DNA of 64,000 bases from Nilaparvata lugens (GCF_014356525.2 NC_052514.1:3488046-3552045), one strand, 5' to 3'. Shown: positions 30,951-41,582, numbered from the stretch's first letter. Numbers and translations: made by a program. The notes: a model not told the origin generated them from the letters alone.

Positions 30951-32660
30951 TCCAGCTTTATCAACCCACAAAAAACAAATTTCCTCCTATCATACAGATT
31001 TCCTATGACACGAGAACAGTTGAATTGAATCCTCAACGAAGAGTCAATCCTGAAATAGTTATTTGTGCAACTAGTGCGCAAAGTGACAGTTTGCTGCACC
31101 GAAAGAAACGTTTTCGCCCAAGCCGAGGAACTTTGCTCACGTATTTCACATTAAACTTTTCCTACAGTTACTATTGAATATGAGAAGTGGTTGATTATGG
31201 GTAAAATGATGGCTGAAATCCATCAAATGTTTGTGTGTGTGATGCTGTTATTAATAACAACCTTAATTCATTAAAAAATTAATAATCCAATTGAAGTTGA
31301 AAATTCTCAGCAAAATTTCTCATTTTTATTCATTCAAGAATCAGAAAAAATACAGATAGAACAAAAAATTCCCATTCAAAATACACACCAACAGCTGATT
31401 GGGATGGCTGCAAGATGGCTGAACTGACAAGCGCGCGACCTAGCGGGAAGAATCGTACCTAAGTTTGTTCTTTTGCTCAAATTACCAAGAAAAATGCTCA
31501 AATTAAACTGAAAAATATTTTATAAAAATAACATAGACAACAGAGAATATTTATTGTAGAATTATTATGTTTTTATTATTTTTATTTATATGGATATCGA
31601 ACGGTAATCATTTAACCTCCAAATTCGAATTTTATAATGTATATTTGCTACTTTTCTCATTGCTTGCAGTTGAAATAATAATTATTAATATAAAAGAACT
31701 ATTATTTATTATTAAATGGCGATTATTTAATTATGATTTAGATGAACATTATTCTTGTTTTGGATTTCTAGATTGGGATTTTATCATAAATGTAGGGTAG
31801 GCTAGCCATTGAAATGATTCTTATCTAAATCTAACCACAGTCATTGTTACCAACTTAATTTTTGTTTTCGTGCAATAATCCTCCATATAACCCATATACT
31901 ATTTTGTGTTGCCATGTTGCAAATCTGGAGTACACAAAGTAATACTTTGCGCACTAGAGCGGAAAAGTGATTCTTTGCGTTCTGTAATCAGTGCAGGAAT
32001 GGTCACTTTCCAAGGTAACTGTAGGAAAAACATAAAACATACCCACAAATATAGACTTTCTTCTAATGCTCATAGTTCATGAGAGTACACGATGTCTTTC
32101 AATCATGACACAAAAAAAGCATAAAATTCACAACGAAAAATCAATCCACAAAACAGAAATCATAACCACAAATACTTTCACAAGGACTTTGTTTAAATTC
32201 TCAGTGAACATAAGACTCTTCCTATACAGGAAGTAAGCCCAACAACTAACAAAAGTGCCAAAAAGAAGCAAATCCAGCTCAAAATCCGCTCAGGCTCAAG
32301 CAAAGCTGATTAGCAATGCAGCAACAGACGCGAATAAACGGCCAACATAAGGAATAATACAGAAATGCTTGAATCTCGTGTTTGAGAGACATCACAGTTC
32401 GGTGGAAGAGACGCGTTTCCAGCCTCTGACGGACATTTTCATCTCTGACAACACTGCGACAAATCTACAATTTCCCTTTACATTTCCTATCTTCCATCCT
32501 ACTATTATATTCCTTTCATTCGCTCCGATTTCCAACTTCTTTCTCACACTTTATTTCTCACTTATTTCTTATCTTCGTCTTATTCTTCTCCTCGTTACTT
32601 CTTCTTATCATTTTTCTTCCCAACTCTTACAATATTCTTCTCTTCCTTCTACATAAACAT
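30951..32660. other. Unassigned 1.7 kb with a loosely matching inverted pair
   Basis: CAACTAGTGCGCAAAGTGAC (31070) and TACTTTGCGCACTAGAGC (31950) are loosely inverted, and both are followed by sequence near CCTACAGTTAC or GTAACTGTAGG (31162 and 32018). These may be the two ends of a ~0.95-kb element (about 31065-32035), whose interior is very AT-rich and non-coding. I found no gene; a 77-codon hydrophobic frame at 31567-31800 is compatible with AT composition alone. Confidence 0.4.
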
Positions 32661-32726
32661 CTTATCCTCCTCATAATCATTATCATCTTCTTCTTCTTCT
32701 TCTTCATAATCATTATCTTCTTCTTT

Positions 32727-32784
<58 letters not shown>

Positions 32785-33240
32785 ACATCATCATTTTCTT
32801 CATCTTCTACTTCGCATTATTCTTCTCTTCCTTCTACTCCTCCTTCTTATTTTCCCTTTTCTCCTCCTTGTCATCCTCCTTCTTCTTGCTCTTCTTCTTC
32901 ATCATCATCTTCTTCTTAGTCTTTTCCTGTTCTCTTCTTTTTCTTTTCCTTTTTCTTCATCCTCCACCTTCTTCATCATCATCATCTTCATCTTCTTCAT
33001 CTTCTTTGTTCTCTTTCCCTTTTCTTCTTCTTCTTCTCTTTCTTCTTCTTCTTCTTCTTCTTCTTCTTCTTCTTCTTCTTCTTTTCTTCTTCTTCTTCTT
33101 CTTCTTCTTCTTCTTCTTCTTCCATTTCCTCTTCACTTCCTCACCCTTCTTCTTCACACATTTACTTTCCACTTCTCACTTCCCTTCAGTCGTTGCACTT
33201 TCCATCAGCATCACACACACACTCTCTCTCTCTCTCTCTC
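32661..33240. repeat. TTC/ATC pyrimidine-rich block with CT tract
   Basis: Contains (ATC)n at about 32723-32785, degenerate TTC/TCC triplets to 33020, a long pure TTC tract at 33025-33122, and a CT/CA tract at 33212-33242. The 236-codon serine/leucine/phenylalanine frame over it is a composition effect. Further triplet runs begin at about 32580. Confidence 0.92.
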
Positions 33241-33640
33241 TGTCCTTCCAATCATCCGAAGCAATCTCTATCCTCGTCGTTTCCTTGTCTGTCATTCAAT
33301 TCATTCGCTCCATTTCGCCATCAATTTGCCGCGTTGGCGAAAATTTGAATAAGTCAGCAATGGAAATGAGAACGAACAAATCTGCGGCTTCAGGCTTCCT
33401 TCTTATCGACATTCATGTCAACAATTTGCCTCTACTTTCCGCTCTATTTCAACAACTTATTCTGAACAACTTTATTTTATTCATTCACAATACAACTCAT
33501 GATAAAAGATACTGTTCCATTGAACTCTTCCTACCGACTCCAACTAAATTGGCTATTGGCATGAAAATCAATGTCTGAAAAATCATTTCCCAATCACAAT
33601 GAAAACAAAGATACTGATCCAAATAATCCTGTCAAGAAGT
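33241..33640. other. No recognisable feature
   Basis: Less biased sequence following the block. The open frame leaking in from the TTC tract (to 33578) shows no recognisable domain. Confidence 0.4.
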
Positions 33641-33775
33641 AGAGGTATCAAGTGATGTCTCAACGATCCCTTGGAGGGTTAAGTGAAAGAGAGTGCCGAC
33701 TGCGCCCTAACTTCACCCTCCTAGGTCGAAAATAAAGGCAGTAATTCCATTCTATTACATTCTATCTATTGGAGG
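33641..33775 (+). repeat. Family M repeat (SINE/LINE-end-like), copy 1
   Basis: GCCGACTGCGCCCTAACTTC, ACCCTCCTAGG and AATAAAGGCAGTAATTCC are shared with 50223-50381. It ends with an AATAAAGGCAGT motif and an ATTC-type tail (TTCCATTCTATTACATTC), which fits a retroposed 3' end. Its length and class are uncertain. Confidence 0.6.
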
Positions 33776-33815
33776 GATTTCCAATTCCAAAAATAAGAAA
33801 TGAAAAATAATTGTA

Positions 33816-34640
33816 GTACCCTTTAAAATTAATAAAATAATAAAACAAGAATACAAATTGTAACGTAACATTTATGAATCAATAGAATCATAGCACCCTT
33901 TAAAACTAGTAGTTCTGTGAACAGTAGACCCCACGCTGTATTCCCATCCACAAGTACCTGATTGAAACTGTAGACCTTATGGAAATACAGCAATAGACTG
34001 GCTTCTCCACACATCTGTGTAATCACTTGTCAGCTGATTTATGATGAATAATTCTATAGTCTGATTTTTACTCTAATATAGGCGTATGAAGGAGGCTCCT
34101 TTTTCCTATTATATTATCCTTGAAATGCAAAATTTCCAAAAACCTTGTATATACGACGCGCAATTGAAAAAGGAACATACCTGTCAAATTTCAAGAAAAT
34201 CTATTACCCCGTTTCGCCGTAAATGCGCAGCATATAAACATTTAAACATTCAAACATTTAAACATTAAGAGAAATGCCAATCCGTCGACTTGAATCTTAG
34301 ACCACATTTCGCTCGGTCAATTAATTTATTTATTTTATTTTATTTTACATTTATTTTAAATGTATAACATTTATTTTTACATTTGTAACGTAACATTTAT
34401 AAATCAATAGAATTATAGTACCCTTTAAAATTAATAAAATAATAAAGCAAGAATACAAATTGTAACGTAACATTGTATTCTTGTTTTATTATTTTATTAA
34501 TTTTGAAGGGTACTATGATTCTATTGATTTATAAATGTTACGTTACAATTTGTATTCTTGTTTTATTATTTTTAAAAATTTAAAGGGTACTATAATTCTA
34601 TTGATTTATAAATGTTACGTTACAAATGTAAAAATCTGGT
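33816..34640. repeat. 90-bp unit in direct and inverted copies around a family B element
   Basis: The unit (TTGTAACGTAACATTTATAA, ATCAATAGAATTATAGTACC, CTTTAAAATTAATAAAATAA) occurs at about 33816-33900, 34382-34475 and, inverted, at 34476-34545 and 34546-34632, with a partial inverted copy at 38399-38470. The junction near 34472-34478 is a palindrome centre. Family B copy 6 (33905-34321) sits between the first unit and the rest. Confidence 0.75.
33905..34321 (+). mobile_element. Family B element, copy 6
   Basis: Short form with both ends (ACTAGTAGTTCTGTGAACAG; TTCGCTCGGTCAAT). The octamer region is only CATTTAAACATTCAAACATT-like, about 35 bp. The outer CGTCGACGCG motif has lost three bases (ATACGACGCGCAATT). 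Confidence 0.85.
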
Positions 34641-34708
34641 GTGGTACACTCACACAACTTTCCTTGCTCATATTCGAAACTACGATCAGACTTTTGTATA
34701 TGTGTATA
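34634..34708 (-). repeat. Family A fragment, target of the mariner insertion
   Basis: AATCTGGTGTGGTACACTCA, CACAACTTTCCTTGC is the inverted right end of family A. It is cut by the mariner element that begins at 34711 after TATATA. The part beyond, at 37065, is not clearly family A, so the element may have landed just past its end. Confidence 0.6.
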
Positions 34709-34710
34709 TA

Positions 34711-35170
34711 CAGGGTGTTTCAGAAGTAGTGTCGAGAATTTTAGGGTATTGTACCTGGATGCTAGGAGACTACAAATGTCATATTTGAAGTGTCCAAAAC
34801 TCAGCGGTTATCCTTATAGCTGCCATTTTGTTTTTTTCACTTAAAAATTTTTATCTCAAGAACGAAATGTTGTATTGATCTGAAATTTGGCATGAATATT
34901 TATGCTATAAAGACTCAACTATAAAAAATAAAAAAAAAATTTTTCGTTGAAATTTTTTCAAAATGGCGGCCATTTTAAATTTGTGATGGCGAATATCTCG
35001 AAAACCGTCCATTTTACAGAAAATTTACAAGAGACAAAAAAGTTAACAAATGTTTTCACAATTCCAATGATACCTAATTTATTGAGATTGGTCGAAGAAT
35101 AACTGAGAAATCAATTTTTTTCGTACTGCATGCATGACCACTTTTCACCATTTAAAGATCAATATTAATT
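34711..35170. repeat. Terminal inverted repeat, left
   Basis: Pairs with 36605-37064. Shared marks include TCATATTTGAAGTGTCCAAA, AAAATGGCGGCCATTTTAAA and ACTTTTCACCATTTAAAGAT. Differences are a few substitutions and one-base indels, for example AATTCCAATGATACC here against a partner reading GATTCCAATGATACC. Confidence 0.93.
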
Positions 35171-35284
35171 TTTTTTATAATTTCATGAAAACCGTTCTTA
35201 TTACAGAAATATACAAGAATAACTTTCCTCCAAATTTTATTTTACATTGAAAAATATTAATTTCACTCAAATGGTTCACTAATA

Positions 35285-36360
35285 CTAATGCAGCAATTGC
35301 TCAAAATGCCGTCCTTCAACTTGATTACACAGTCTGCACCTTTCAATCATGGACCGTCGAACTGCTATAAAAGCATTTTCATCATCTTGAATGGCACCTG
35401 CTGCAGCAACCACTCTTGCCACAAGGTCTTCTTCGTTTTCTACTGGCGTGCTGTAAACAAGGTCTTTCATATGGCCCCAGAAAAAAAATCTAAAGGGTTG
35501 AGGTCAGGTGAACGTGCGGGCCACGGTACTGGTCCACCCCGCCCAATCCACCGCTGACGATAGGTCATGTTCAGAAAGTCCGTAACAACATTTCCGAAAT
35601 GAGCAGGGGCACCATCATGTTGAAACCAAATATTATATCTGTTTGCAAGAGGCACATCTTCCAAAAGTTCTGGTAGTATGTCTCTTAAAAAAGTAATGTA
35701 CGTGGGAGAATTCAGACGATTAGGAAGAATGTATGGTCCAATCACGCGATTACCTAAGATACCCGCCCAAACATTCAGCGAAAATCTATGCTGATAACCA
35801 CGCACTTTGACCTCATGAGGATTGTCTAAGGCCCAGACGTGACTGTTGCGAGAGTTGAAGATTCCTTCTCTTGTAAAGCTGGACTCATCGGTAAATAACA
35901 CATTTTCTAGAAAATTTGGTTGGATAATGTCTTGCTGAAGAAACCAACGGGCACAGTTTACTCTTGGCTCATAGTCGCGTTCAACCAATGAGTGAACTTT
36001 TTGAAAGCGGAAGGGGTGAAGTCTTTCCTTGTTTAGTACACGCCACACAGAAGAAGCACTTGAATTGATTTGCTTTGCAACTGCTCTCGTACTCGTTCTA
36101 GGATTGAAATCGAATTTCTGCAATACTTCCTCTTCAAAAGCAACATTTCGAACTGCTCGAGGCCTACCAGCAATTACCCTGTTCCGTTCAAATGAACCAA
36201 CTTCTCTCAGCCGATTGTGAGTTCTTGTGAACACCTTGTCGGAAGGGAGACGGCGGTTTGGAAATGCAGCTGCATACATTCTTCTTGCTTCGGTCGCATT
36301 GCCAAGAGCTGCTCCATACATGAAGTGAATATCGGTGTACTCCAGCGAACTAAATTCCAT
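35285..36360 (-). pseudogene. Tc1/mariner transposase, DD41D type, one frameshift
   Basis: The cut-and-paste transposase binds the element's ends and moves it. From the methionine at 36360 the protein has an N-terminal helix-turn-helix region (NATEARRMYAAAFPNRRLPS at about residues 21-40 and a GRP motif near 66). It then has the catalytic triad: FTDES (Asp158), QHDGAPAHF (Asp249) and SPDLNPLDFF (Asp291). The last two aspartates are 41 residues apart, the spacing of the rosa (DD41D) group. Right after DFF the frame breaks in an A8 run (35481-35488 on the plus strand). One more T on the coding strand would give DFFFWGHMKD and continue to the stop at 35285, about 358 residues in all. The break may be an assembly error or real. 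ATG at 36360 is preferred over 36390 because homology-like sequence begins there. Confidence 0.9.
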
Positions 36361-36604
36361 TACAATAATTAAATATTTGTGTAGAAGCAACGTAAGAAAA
36401 TATTGAAACTGGAAATTTAAGATAGAAATAAGACCTAGGAAACGTGAGACTAAGAAATAGGAAGCACTACATCTGGTTCTTTACTTTTAATGAAACAACA
36501 ATACTTTTACAAGACAAACATTATCATCTGAAAACCATTGTAAAATCATCTGTTTGCCCATACCGAGTTTCAAAGCTTCATCTTAAATACATCTGGAATT
36601 AAAC

Positions 36605-37064
36605 AATTAATATTGATCTTTAAATGGTGAAAAGTGGTCATGCATGCAGTACGAAAAAAAATTAATTTCTCTGTTATTCTTCGACCAATCTTAATAAATT
36701 AGGTATCATTGGAATCGTGAAAACATTTGCTAACTTTTTTGTCTCTTGTAAATTTTCTGTAAAATGGACGGTTTTCGAGATATTCGCCATCAAAAATTTA
36801 AAATGGCCGCCATTTTGAAAAATTTCAACGAAAAATTTTTTTTTTATTTTTTATAGTTGAGTCTTCATAGCATAAATATTCATGCCAAATTTCAGATCAA
36901 TACAACATTTCGTTCTTGAGATAAAAAGTTTTAAGTGAAAAAAACAAAATGGCAGCTATAAGGATAACCGCTGAGTTTTGGACACTTCAAATATGACATT
37001 TGTAGTCTCCTAGCATCCAGGTACAATACCCTAAAATTCTCGACACTACTTCTGAAACACCCTG
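36605..37064. repeat. Terminal inverted repeat, right
   Basis: Inverted partner of 34711-35170. The inner boundary is set where AATTAATATTGATCTTTAAA stops pairing with TTTAAAGATCAATATTAATT. Confidence 0.93.
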
Positions 37065-37249
37065 TATAATTGTTTTCAGAGTACTTTTTCCTTTGTGTAA
37101 ATTGTGAAATTCAATGATTTTTTTAGTCGTCATTTTTTTAAAGTCGTCAAAACAGCTGTTCTACAGATGAAATATCTCGACTATGTGTTCTTTTTATGAA
37201 CTGCTCTACCTACCTACCTCATGCACGAGAAGGAGGTTACAAAGTCCAT

Positions 37250-38075
37250 TTCTCAAGGATGGGGTGGACCCCCCATTAGTTTCCCAGAAAGGAGACTCAT
37301 GCCAGTTGAAAGAGCTGATAAATAACTATACAGAGTATGAATTTGAAAAAAATCGGTCAAGTTATTTTGAAAAAATCGTGAAAAACATGGTTTTTTAGTA
37401 ATTATCCGCCATTTTTCTCAAGAATATTACGGAGCTCCTGCAATTTTCCAAGGAAAAAACTCATGTCATTTGATAGGACTTATGAATAGCTACCCATGGC
37501 TAGAATTTGAAGAAAATCGTTAGATCCGTTTTCGAGAAAACAGTGAAAAACCTGGTTTTTGGTCATTATCCGCCATTTTTCTCAAGAATATTACGGAGCT
37601 CATGGAATTTTCCCAGAAATGAGACTCATGCCAGTTGAGAGTGCTTATGAATATCTATCCATGGTATGAGTTTGAAGTAAATCGTTAGAGCAGTTTTCGA
37701 GAAAACGGTGAAAAACATGGATTTTTAGTCATTATCCGCCATTTTTCTCAAGAATATTACGGAGCTCCTGAAATTTTCCCAGAAATGAAACTTATGCCAG
37801 TTGATAGGGCTTAAAAATAGCTATCCATGGTATAAATTTGAAGAAAATCGTTGGAGCCGTTTTCGAGAAAACCATGAAAAACATGGTTTTTTAGTCATTT
37901 TTCTCAAGAATATTACGGAGCTCCTGAAATTTTCCCAGAAATGAGACTTATGCTTGTTGATAGGGCTTATAAATAGCTATCCATTATACAAATTTGAAGA
38001 AAATCGTTAGAGCCATTTTCGAGAAAAACGTGAAAAACATGGTTTTTTAGTAATTATCCGCCATTTTTTCCGCCA
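37250..38075. repeat. Tandem array of a ~164-bp unit, about five copies
   Basis: The landmark ATTATCCGCCATTTTTCTCA starts at 37401, 37565 and 37731 and recurs in part near 37895 and 38052, giving periods of 164-166 bp. One unit lacks ten bases of the landmark. Each unit holds ATTACGGAGCTC, TTTTCCCAGAAATGAGACT, ATAGCTATCCATGG and GAGCCGTTTTCGAGAAAAC. The first unit is the most diverged (37250-37400). The array leads directly into the family A fragment at 38085, so it may be part of that family. Confidence 0.92.
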
Positions 38076-38084
38076 TCTTGAATT

Positions 38085-38395
38085 GAATTTTATTGAATTT
38101 CTTATTGTCGGGTCCTCATGGTATAGGGACCTTAAGTTTAAAATTTCAAGTCGATCGGTTATTTAGGAATGGAGTTATCGTGTTCACAGACATACACACA
38201 CACACACATACACACACACACACATACACACATACACACACACAGACCAATACCCAAAAATCATGTTTTTGGACTCAGGGGACCTTGAAACGTATAGAAA
38301 ACTTGAAATTGGGGTACCTTAATTTTTTTTGGAAAGCAATACTTTCCTTACCTATGGTAGTAGGGCAAGGAAAGTAAAAATAAATGTTATACATT
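38085..38395 (-). repeat. Family A end fragment with a CA microsatellite
   Basis: Inverted relative to 39463: ends CTTACCTATGGTAGTAGGGC, AAGGAAAGT, with GACCTTGAAACGTATAGAAA and GACCAATACCCAAAAATCAT inside. The CA tract (38192-38244) is at the same site as the GT tract of copy 1, so this position is expansion-prone. Confidence 0.8.
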
Positions 38396-38968
38396 TAAAA
38401 TAAATGTTATACATTTCATAAATGTTATCATTTTATCAATTTTAAAGGGTACTATAATTCTATTTCATAAATACAAGAAAGTAGCACCGGATTCATACAT
38501 TTAATGAAAAGTATCTCTCTGTAATGAATGAAATTGTTTACCGGTGGTTCGGAACCCACCTCAATCTGTAGGTCCACTCATCTCTTCTCATCATCAGTCT
38601 TATTATTAACCTTGCACAAGCCTTCAGCTCATATGGGCATCATCCTCAGCAAAAAAAGTTATTCTCCGACTCCAGAATTGATGATAAATTATACAGAACA
38701 CCCCAAACATTTGCGGCAATTCAAACGCTTCTCCACGTAATGAAAAACAAATTACCCTCGAAGAATCCAAACCACAATCCTCCACACTTTAATTCAATTA
38801 CTGTACATCCAACTTCTTCAAAGTAATGAGATGGAATGGGAATACGAAAGTACTATAACTTTAACAAGCTGATTCATAATTTTCACGATCTGGAGGAAAT
38901 ATTTGAATAATTTTACATATTGTTATTGTTTGCGAGTTTAGCGGCGTCTCCATAATGGGGAGACTATA
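38396..38968. other. Mostly unassigned, with a SINE-like copy
   Basis: Contains a partial inverted 90-bp unit at 38399-38470 (see 33816-34640) and the SINE-like copy at 38529-38657. The remainder (38660-38968) has nothing recognisable. Confidence 0.45.
38529..38657 (+). repeat. SINE-like element with a B-box-like motif, copy 2
   Basis: GGTGGTTCGGAACCCACC contains GGTTCGGAACC, one base from the polymerase III B-box consensus. It is followed by GTAGGTCCACTCATC and GGGCATCATCCTCAGC and an A7 tail, in the same order as at 18850-18959. Confidence 0.55.
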
Positions 38969-39170
38969 GTGAGGTCCACGTTATAATGGCAGTGTAGATA
39001 GATAGGAGATAAGCGTTGCCAAGTCTCTACCTTGTCTCCTATATAGAGGATAGCTGTATAGGATTTCTATAGAGGAAAAAGCAGATACCGATATATATCT
39101 CATGAAATATCAACTGTTCATTCTTGTTGAAAATTATATTTCATTCGTTGAAAAAATGGTTCCAAATTTT
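38969..39170 (+). mobile_element. Family F element, 5' half
   Basis: Starts GTGAGGTCCACGTTATAATG, preceded by TATA. It has an altered middle (GCGTTGCCAAGTCTC), then GCAGATACCGATATATATC and CAACTGTTCATTCTTG. The other terminal repeat is not present before the sequence becomes unrelated at about 39170. Confidence 0.7.
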
Positions 39171-39462
39171 CTTAAATAACTCAATATTATTCAGTTAAAA
39201 GTGGTAATTGAGTGGAATATTTGTAATAAATTTATTAATTCAAACCATCTAAATTCAAAATTTATAGTTTTAATGTTTATTTTGCACTAATTTTATAAAA
39301 ATTGTACACGTCAAATTCTAACCTTATCTTGGATTTTGTCACCTATAAATTTGGAAGAAAAATAGCACAAGGACTACCTTATTATTCTATCCTCCAATGT
39401 TATTACATTAGTGTCATTTGCATTGTAATAAATATATGATTCATATAGTCTATGACCAATTT
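39171..39462 (+). repeat. LINE 3' UTR-like fragment
   Basis: CATCTAAATTCAAAATTTAT (39245) recurs at 52035, and GAAATAGCAC, TCCTCCAATGT sequences recur at 47865-47910 within a LINE 3' end. This is therefore probably a decayed LINE 3' region ending near GTAATAAATATATG. Confidence 0.45.
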
Positions 39463-40272
39463 TCACTTTCCTTGCCCTATTAACATAGGTAAGGAGAGTA
39501 TTGCTTTCCGAAAAAAATAAGGTACCCCAATTTCTACATTTCTACACGTTTCAAGGTCCCCTGAGTCCGAAAAGTGTTTTTTGGGTATTGGTCTGTGTGT
39601 TTGTGTTAGTGTATGAGTGTATGTGCGTCTGTGTACACGATATCTCATCTCCCAATTAACGGAATGACTTGAAATTTTGGAACGTGAGGTCCTTACAATC
39701 CGACACGAACAATTTCAATAAAATGCGATTCAATATGACAGCTAAAACGGAGAAAATGTTGTCAAAAAACAGGGATTTTTGCGATTTTCTCGAAAACGGC
39801 TCCAACGATTTTGATCAAATTCATACCTAAAAAAGTCATTGATAAGCTCTATCAACTGCTACAAGTCCCATATCTGTAAAAATTCCAAGAGCTCCACCCC
39901 ATCTATGCGAAGTTTGATTTAAGATTCCCAATTATCAGGCTTCAGATACAATTTAAACAAAAAAATTCAAGTGAAAAAAATTGAGCATGGGAATACCTAC
40001 AATTAATGTTCAGTAAAATTTTCACCTAAAATTGGAAATAAGCTCGAAATTGGAGAAAATGTGATTATCCAATTATTGCAAACTGTTGATTCTATTAAAT
40101 GATTCACTATGAAGAGATAGCATACCTCGTGTGTCTCCAGCGTTATTGCCCTGTCACCAGCTGGCTCAAATCTTTGAATAGTAGACTTGAGATGCGCGGG
40201 AACACTAGCGTCAGGTGATCAATTTTCATAACGGCAAGGAAAGTTGTGTGAGTGCGCCACACCAGATTTTTA
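39463..40272 (+). repeat. Dispersed repeat family A, best full copy
   Basis: About 810 bp from ACTTTCCTTGCCCTATTAAC to GAGTGCGCCACACCAGATTT. The outer CTTTCCTTGCC and GGCAAGGAAAG blocks (39470 and 40235) are short inverted repeats near the ends. The interior has TATCTCATCTCCC, GAAAACGGCTCCAACGATTT and TCACCAGCTGGCTC. It has no coding capacity. A minus-strand frame at 39463-39648 is a by-product. Confidence 0.8.
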
Positions 40273-40407
40273 TGAGTGAAATCAAATATTTTGTAAATAT
40301 TCCAACATTAATTATATTATTAAACTGAAATCCCAATCAATTATTCATAAATTAGCATTTGAACAAATTCAATTTATTTTCATCTATTTCAACAATGTTA
40401 CAGCACG
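40273..40407. other. Short AT-rich spacer
   Basis: Nothing recognisable between two family A pieces. Confidence 0.4.
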
Positions 40408-40510
40408 ACTTTCCTTGCGCTATTACCATACGTAAGGAAAGTATTGCTTTTCAAAAATATTAAGGCACCCTAATTTTAAGTTGTCTGTACGTTTCAAGGT
40501 CCCCTGGGTC
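40408..40510 (+). repeat. Family A 5' end fragment joined to a family F piece
   Basis: ACTTTCCTTGCGCTATTACC, GTATTGCTTTTC, GGTCCCCTGGGTC is the family's left end, truncated after about 100 bp, where the family F piece begins. Confidence 0.8.
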
Positions 40511-40622
40511 GACAACGTTGCAGAGCTAGAAAGGGAGAGCGCTATCTGCTTTGTCGAATGATAGACAAGGATAGCAACACCAATGTTAATCTAATATACT
40601 GCCATTAAAAGGTGGACCTTAC
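40511..40622 (+). mobile_element. Family F element, 3' end only
   Basis: GAGCGCTATCTGCTTTGTCG, GATAGACAAGGATAGCAAC and the end CTGCCATTAAAAGGTGGACC. The 5' part is missing. Confidence 0.75.
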
Positions 40623-41112
40623 TGTAGACACTGCGAAATTACGAATTCATTAGGACAGAGTCTGACAGCTTAGAGGTTCCTCTCGTCAAGTGGTTATGTA
40701 TAAAAGGATTCAGGGCGCAAAACCTGCCTTTGTTACATTGCAGCTAAATTGCTGTTGAGAGGGTGGAAGCGAAAGAGATAGAGTGATAGGAGAGGAGATA
40801 GAGTGATAGAAAAGGAGATATTTGATAATTATTTAATCCGTCTTACATTGCCAGGTCTGACAAGACGTATGGCAAACACCAGAGAGAATGATGAAGAGAT
40901 AAGGAAAGCAGGAGTGAGATAAAAAGGAGAAGAAGACAGAAAGTCCAATTGTTGAGGAGGTGAAATCACTTTGATATCTTTGATTACTCATCTATTACCA
41001 CTTTCCATGACGAACTGCTAGTAAATAAATCCTCCTTGAACTAATTTTGAAGAGTCCATATTATTTGAATAATAGTTTTTTTATGATTGTAATCACAACA
41101 TGTGAGTCCTTG
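40623..41112. other. Unassigned, with a purine-rich patch
   Basis: A degenerate purine-rich stretch at 40760-40960 (GAGGAGATAGAGTGATAG appears nearly twice). Nothing else is recognised. Confidence 0.45.
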
Positions 41113-41247
41113 TCTATCATCCTTGTATCATCTTCGAATCATCATCGTATCATCTTTGTATCAACTCCGCATCAATTTCGTATCACCTTCGTATCATTTC
41201 TGTATCATCTTTATATAATATTCGAATCATCTCTGTATCATCTTCCT
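41113..41247. repeat. Minisatellite of an 11-bp unit
   Basis: About twelve imperfect copies of TATCATCTTCG (for example TATCATCTTTG, TATCACCTTCG, AATCATCTCTG). It directly abuts a family F end, and shorter forms of the same unit occur next to family F ends at 55015-55055 and 63240-63275. That points to a link between the unit and family F. Confidence 0.9.
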
Positions 41248-41325
41248 ATAGTAAGGTCCACGTTATAATGGCAGTATTCGATTGACATTGGTGTTGATAT
41301 CCTTGTCTATCATTCGACCACTTTC
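41248..41325 (+). mobile_element. Family F terminal fragment
   Basis: GTAAGGTCCACGTTATAATG, then directly the opposite-end inner sequence GACATTGGTGTTGATATCC, TTGTCTATCATTCGACC. This is a 3' end in inverted orientation. Confidence 0.7.
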
Positions 41326-41582
41326 ACTGATTATGTGAGAAACCAGCTTGCGGCAAAGGCAAATTTAAAAAAAGAAGCTTTGCATTTTGAGTTCTCAGTC
41401 TTGAAATCTCATTAATGTCATTTTGTACCCTTTTACTTATTCGTGTGTTTTTCTCCAAATTCATCACTAATTTAGAACTTTTTGTTGGTTTCAGGTGAGT
41501 ACATATGAATCTTCATAGTAGCTGCAACGTAAGTTTTTAGCCTTAATAATTATTGGAATCGAATTCAATACCCAGACATCTT
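41326..41582. other. No recognisable feature
   Basis: AT-rich, unassigned. Confidence 0.4.

Larger units (their letters stand above)
34711..37064 (-). mobile_element. Complete Tc1/mariner-type transposon with 460-bp inverted ends
   Basis: The element is 2,354 bp long, begins CAGGGTGTTTCAGAAGTAGT and ends with the exact complement, ACTACTTCTGAAACACCCTG. TA dinucleotides flank it (34709-34710 and 37065-37066), the standard Tc1/mariner target duplication. The ends stay inverted copies for about 460 bp on each side (34711-35170 and 36605-37064) with few differences, much longer than the 20-30 bp usual in mariner. The one gene between them lies on the minus strand. The high similarity of the two ends and the single frameshift suggest recent activity. 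Confidence 0.95.

Noticed and set aside
32868..33578. 236-codon open frame on the plus strand
   Set aside because: Begins and continues in the TTC/ATC microsatellite; the last third leaves the repeat but resembles nothing recognised.
35288..36220. Plus-strand frames opposite the transposase
   Set aside because: Shadow frames antisense to a clearly homologous transposase.
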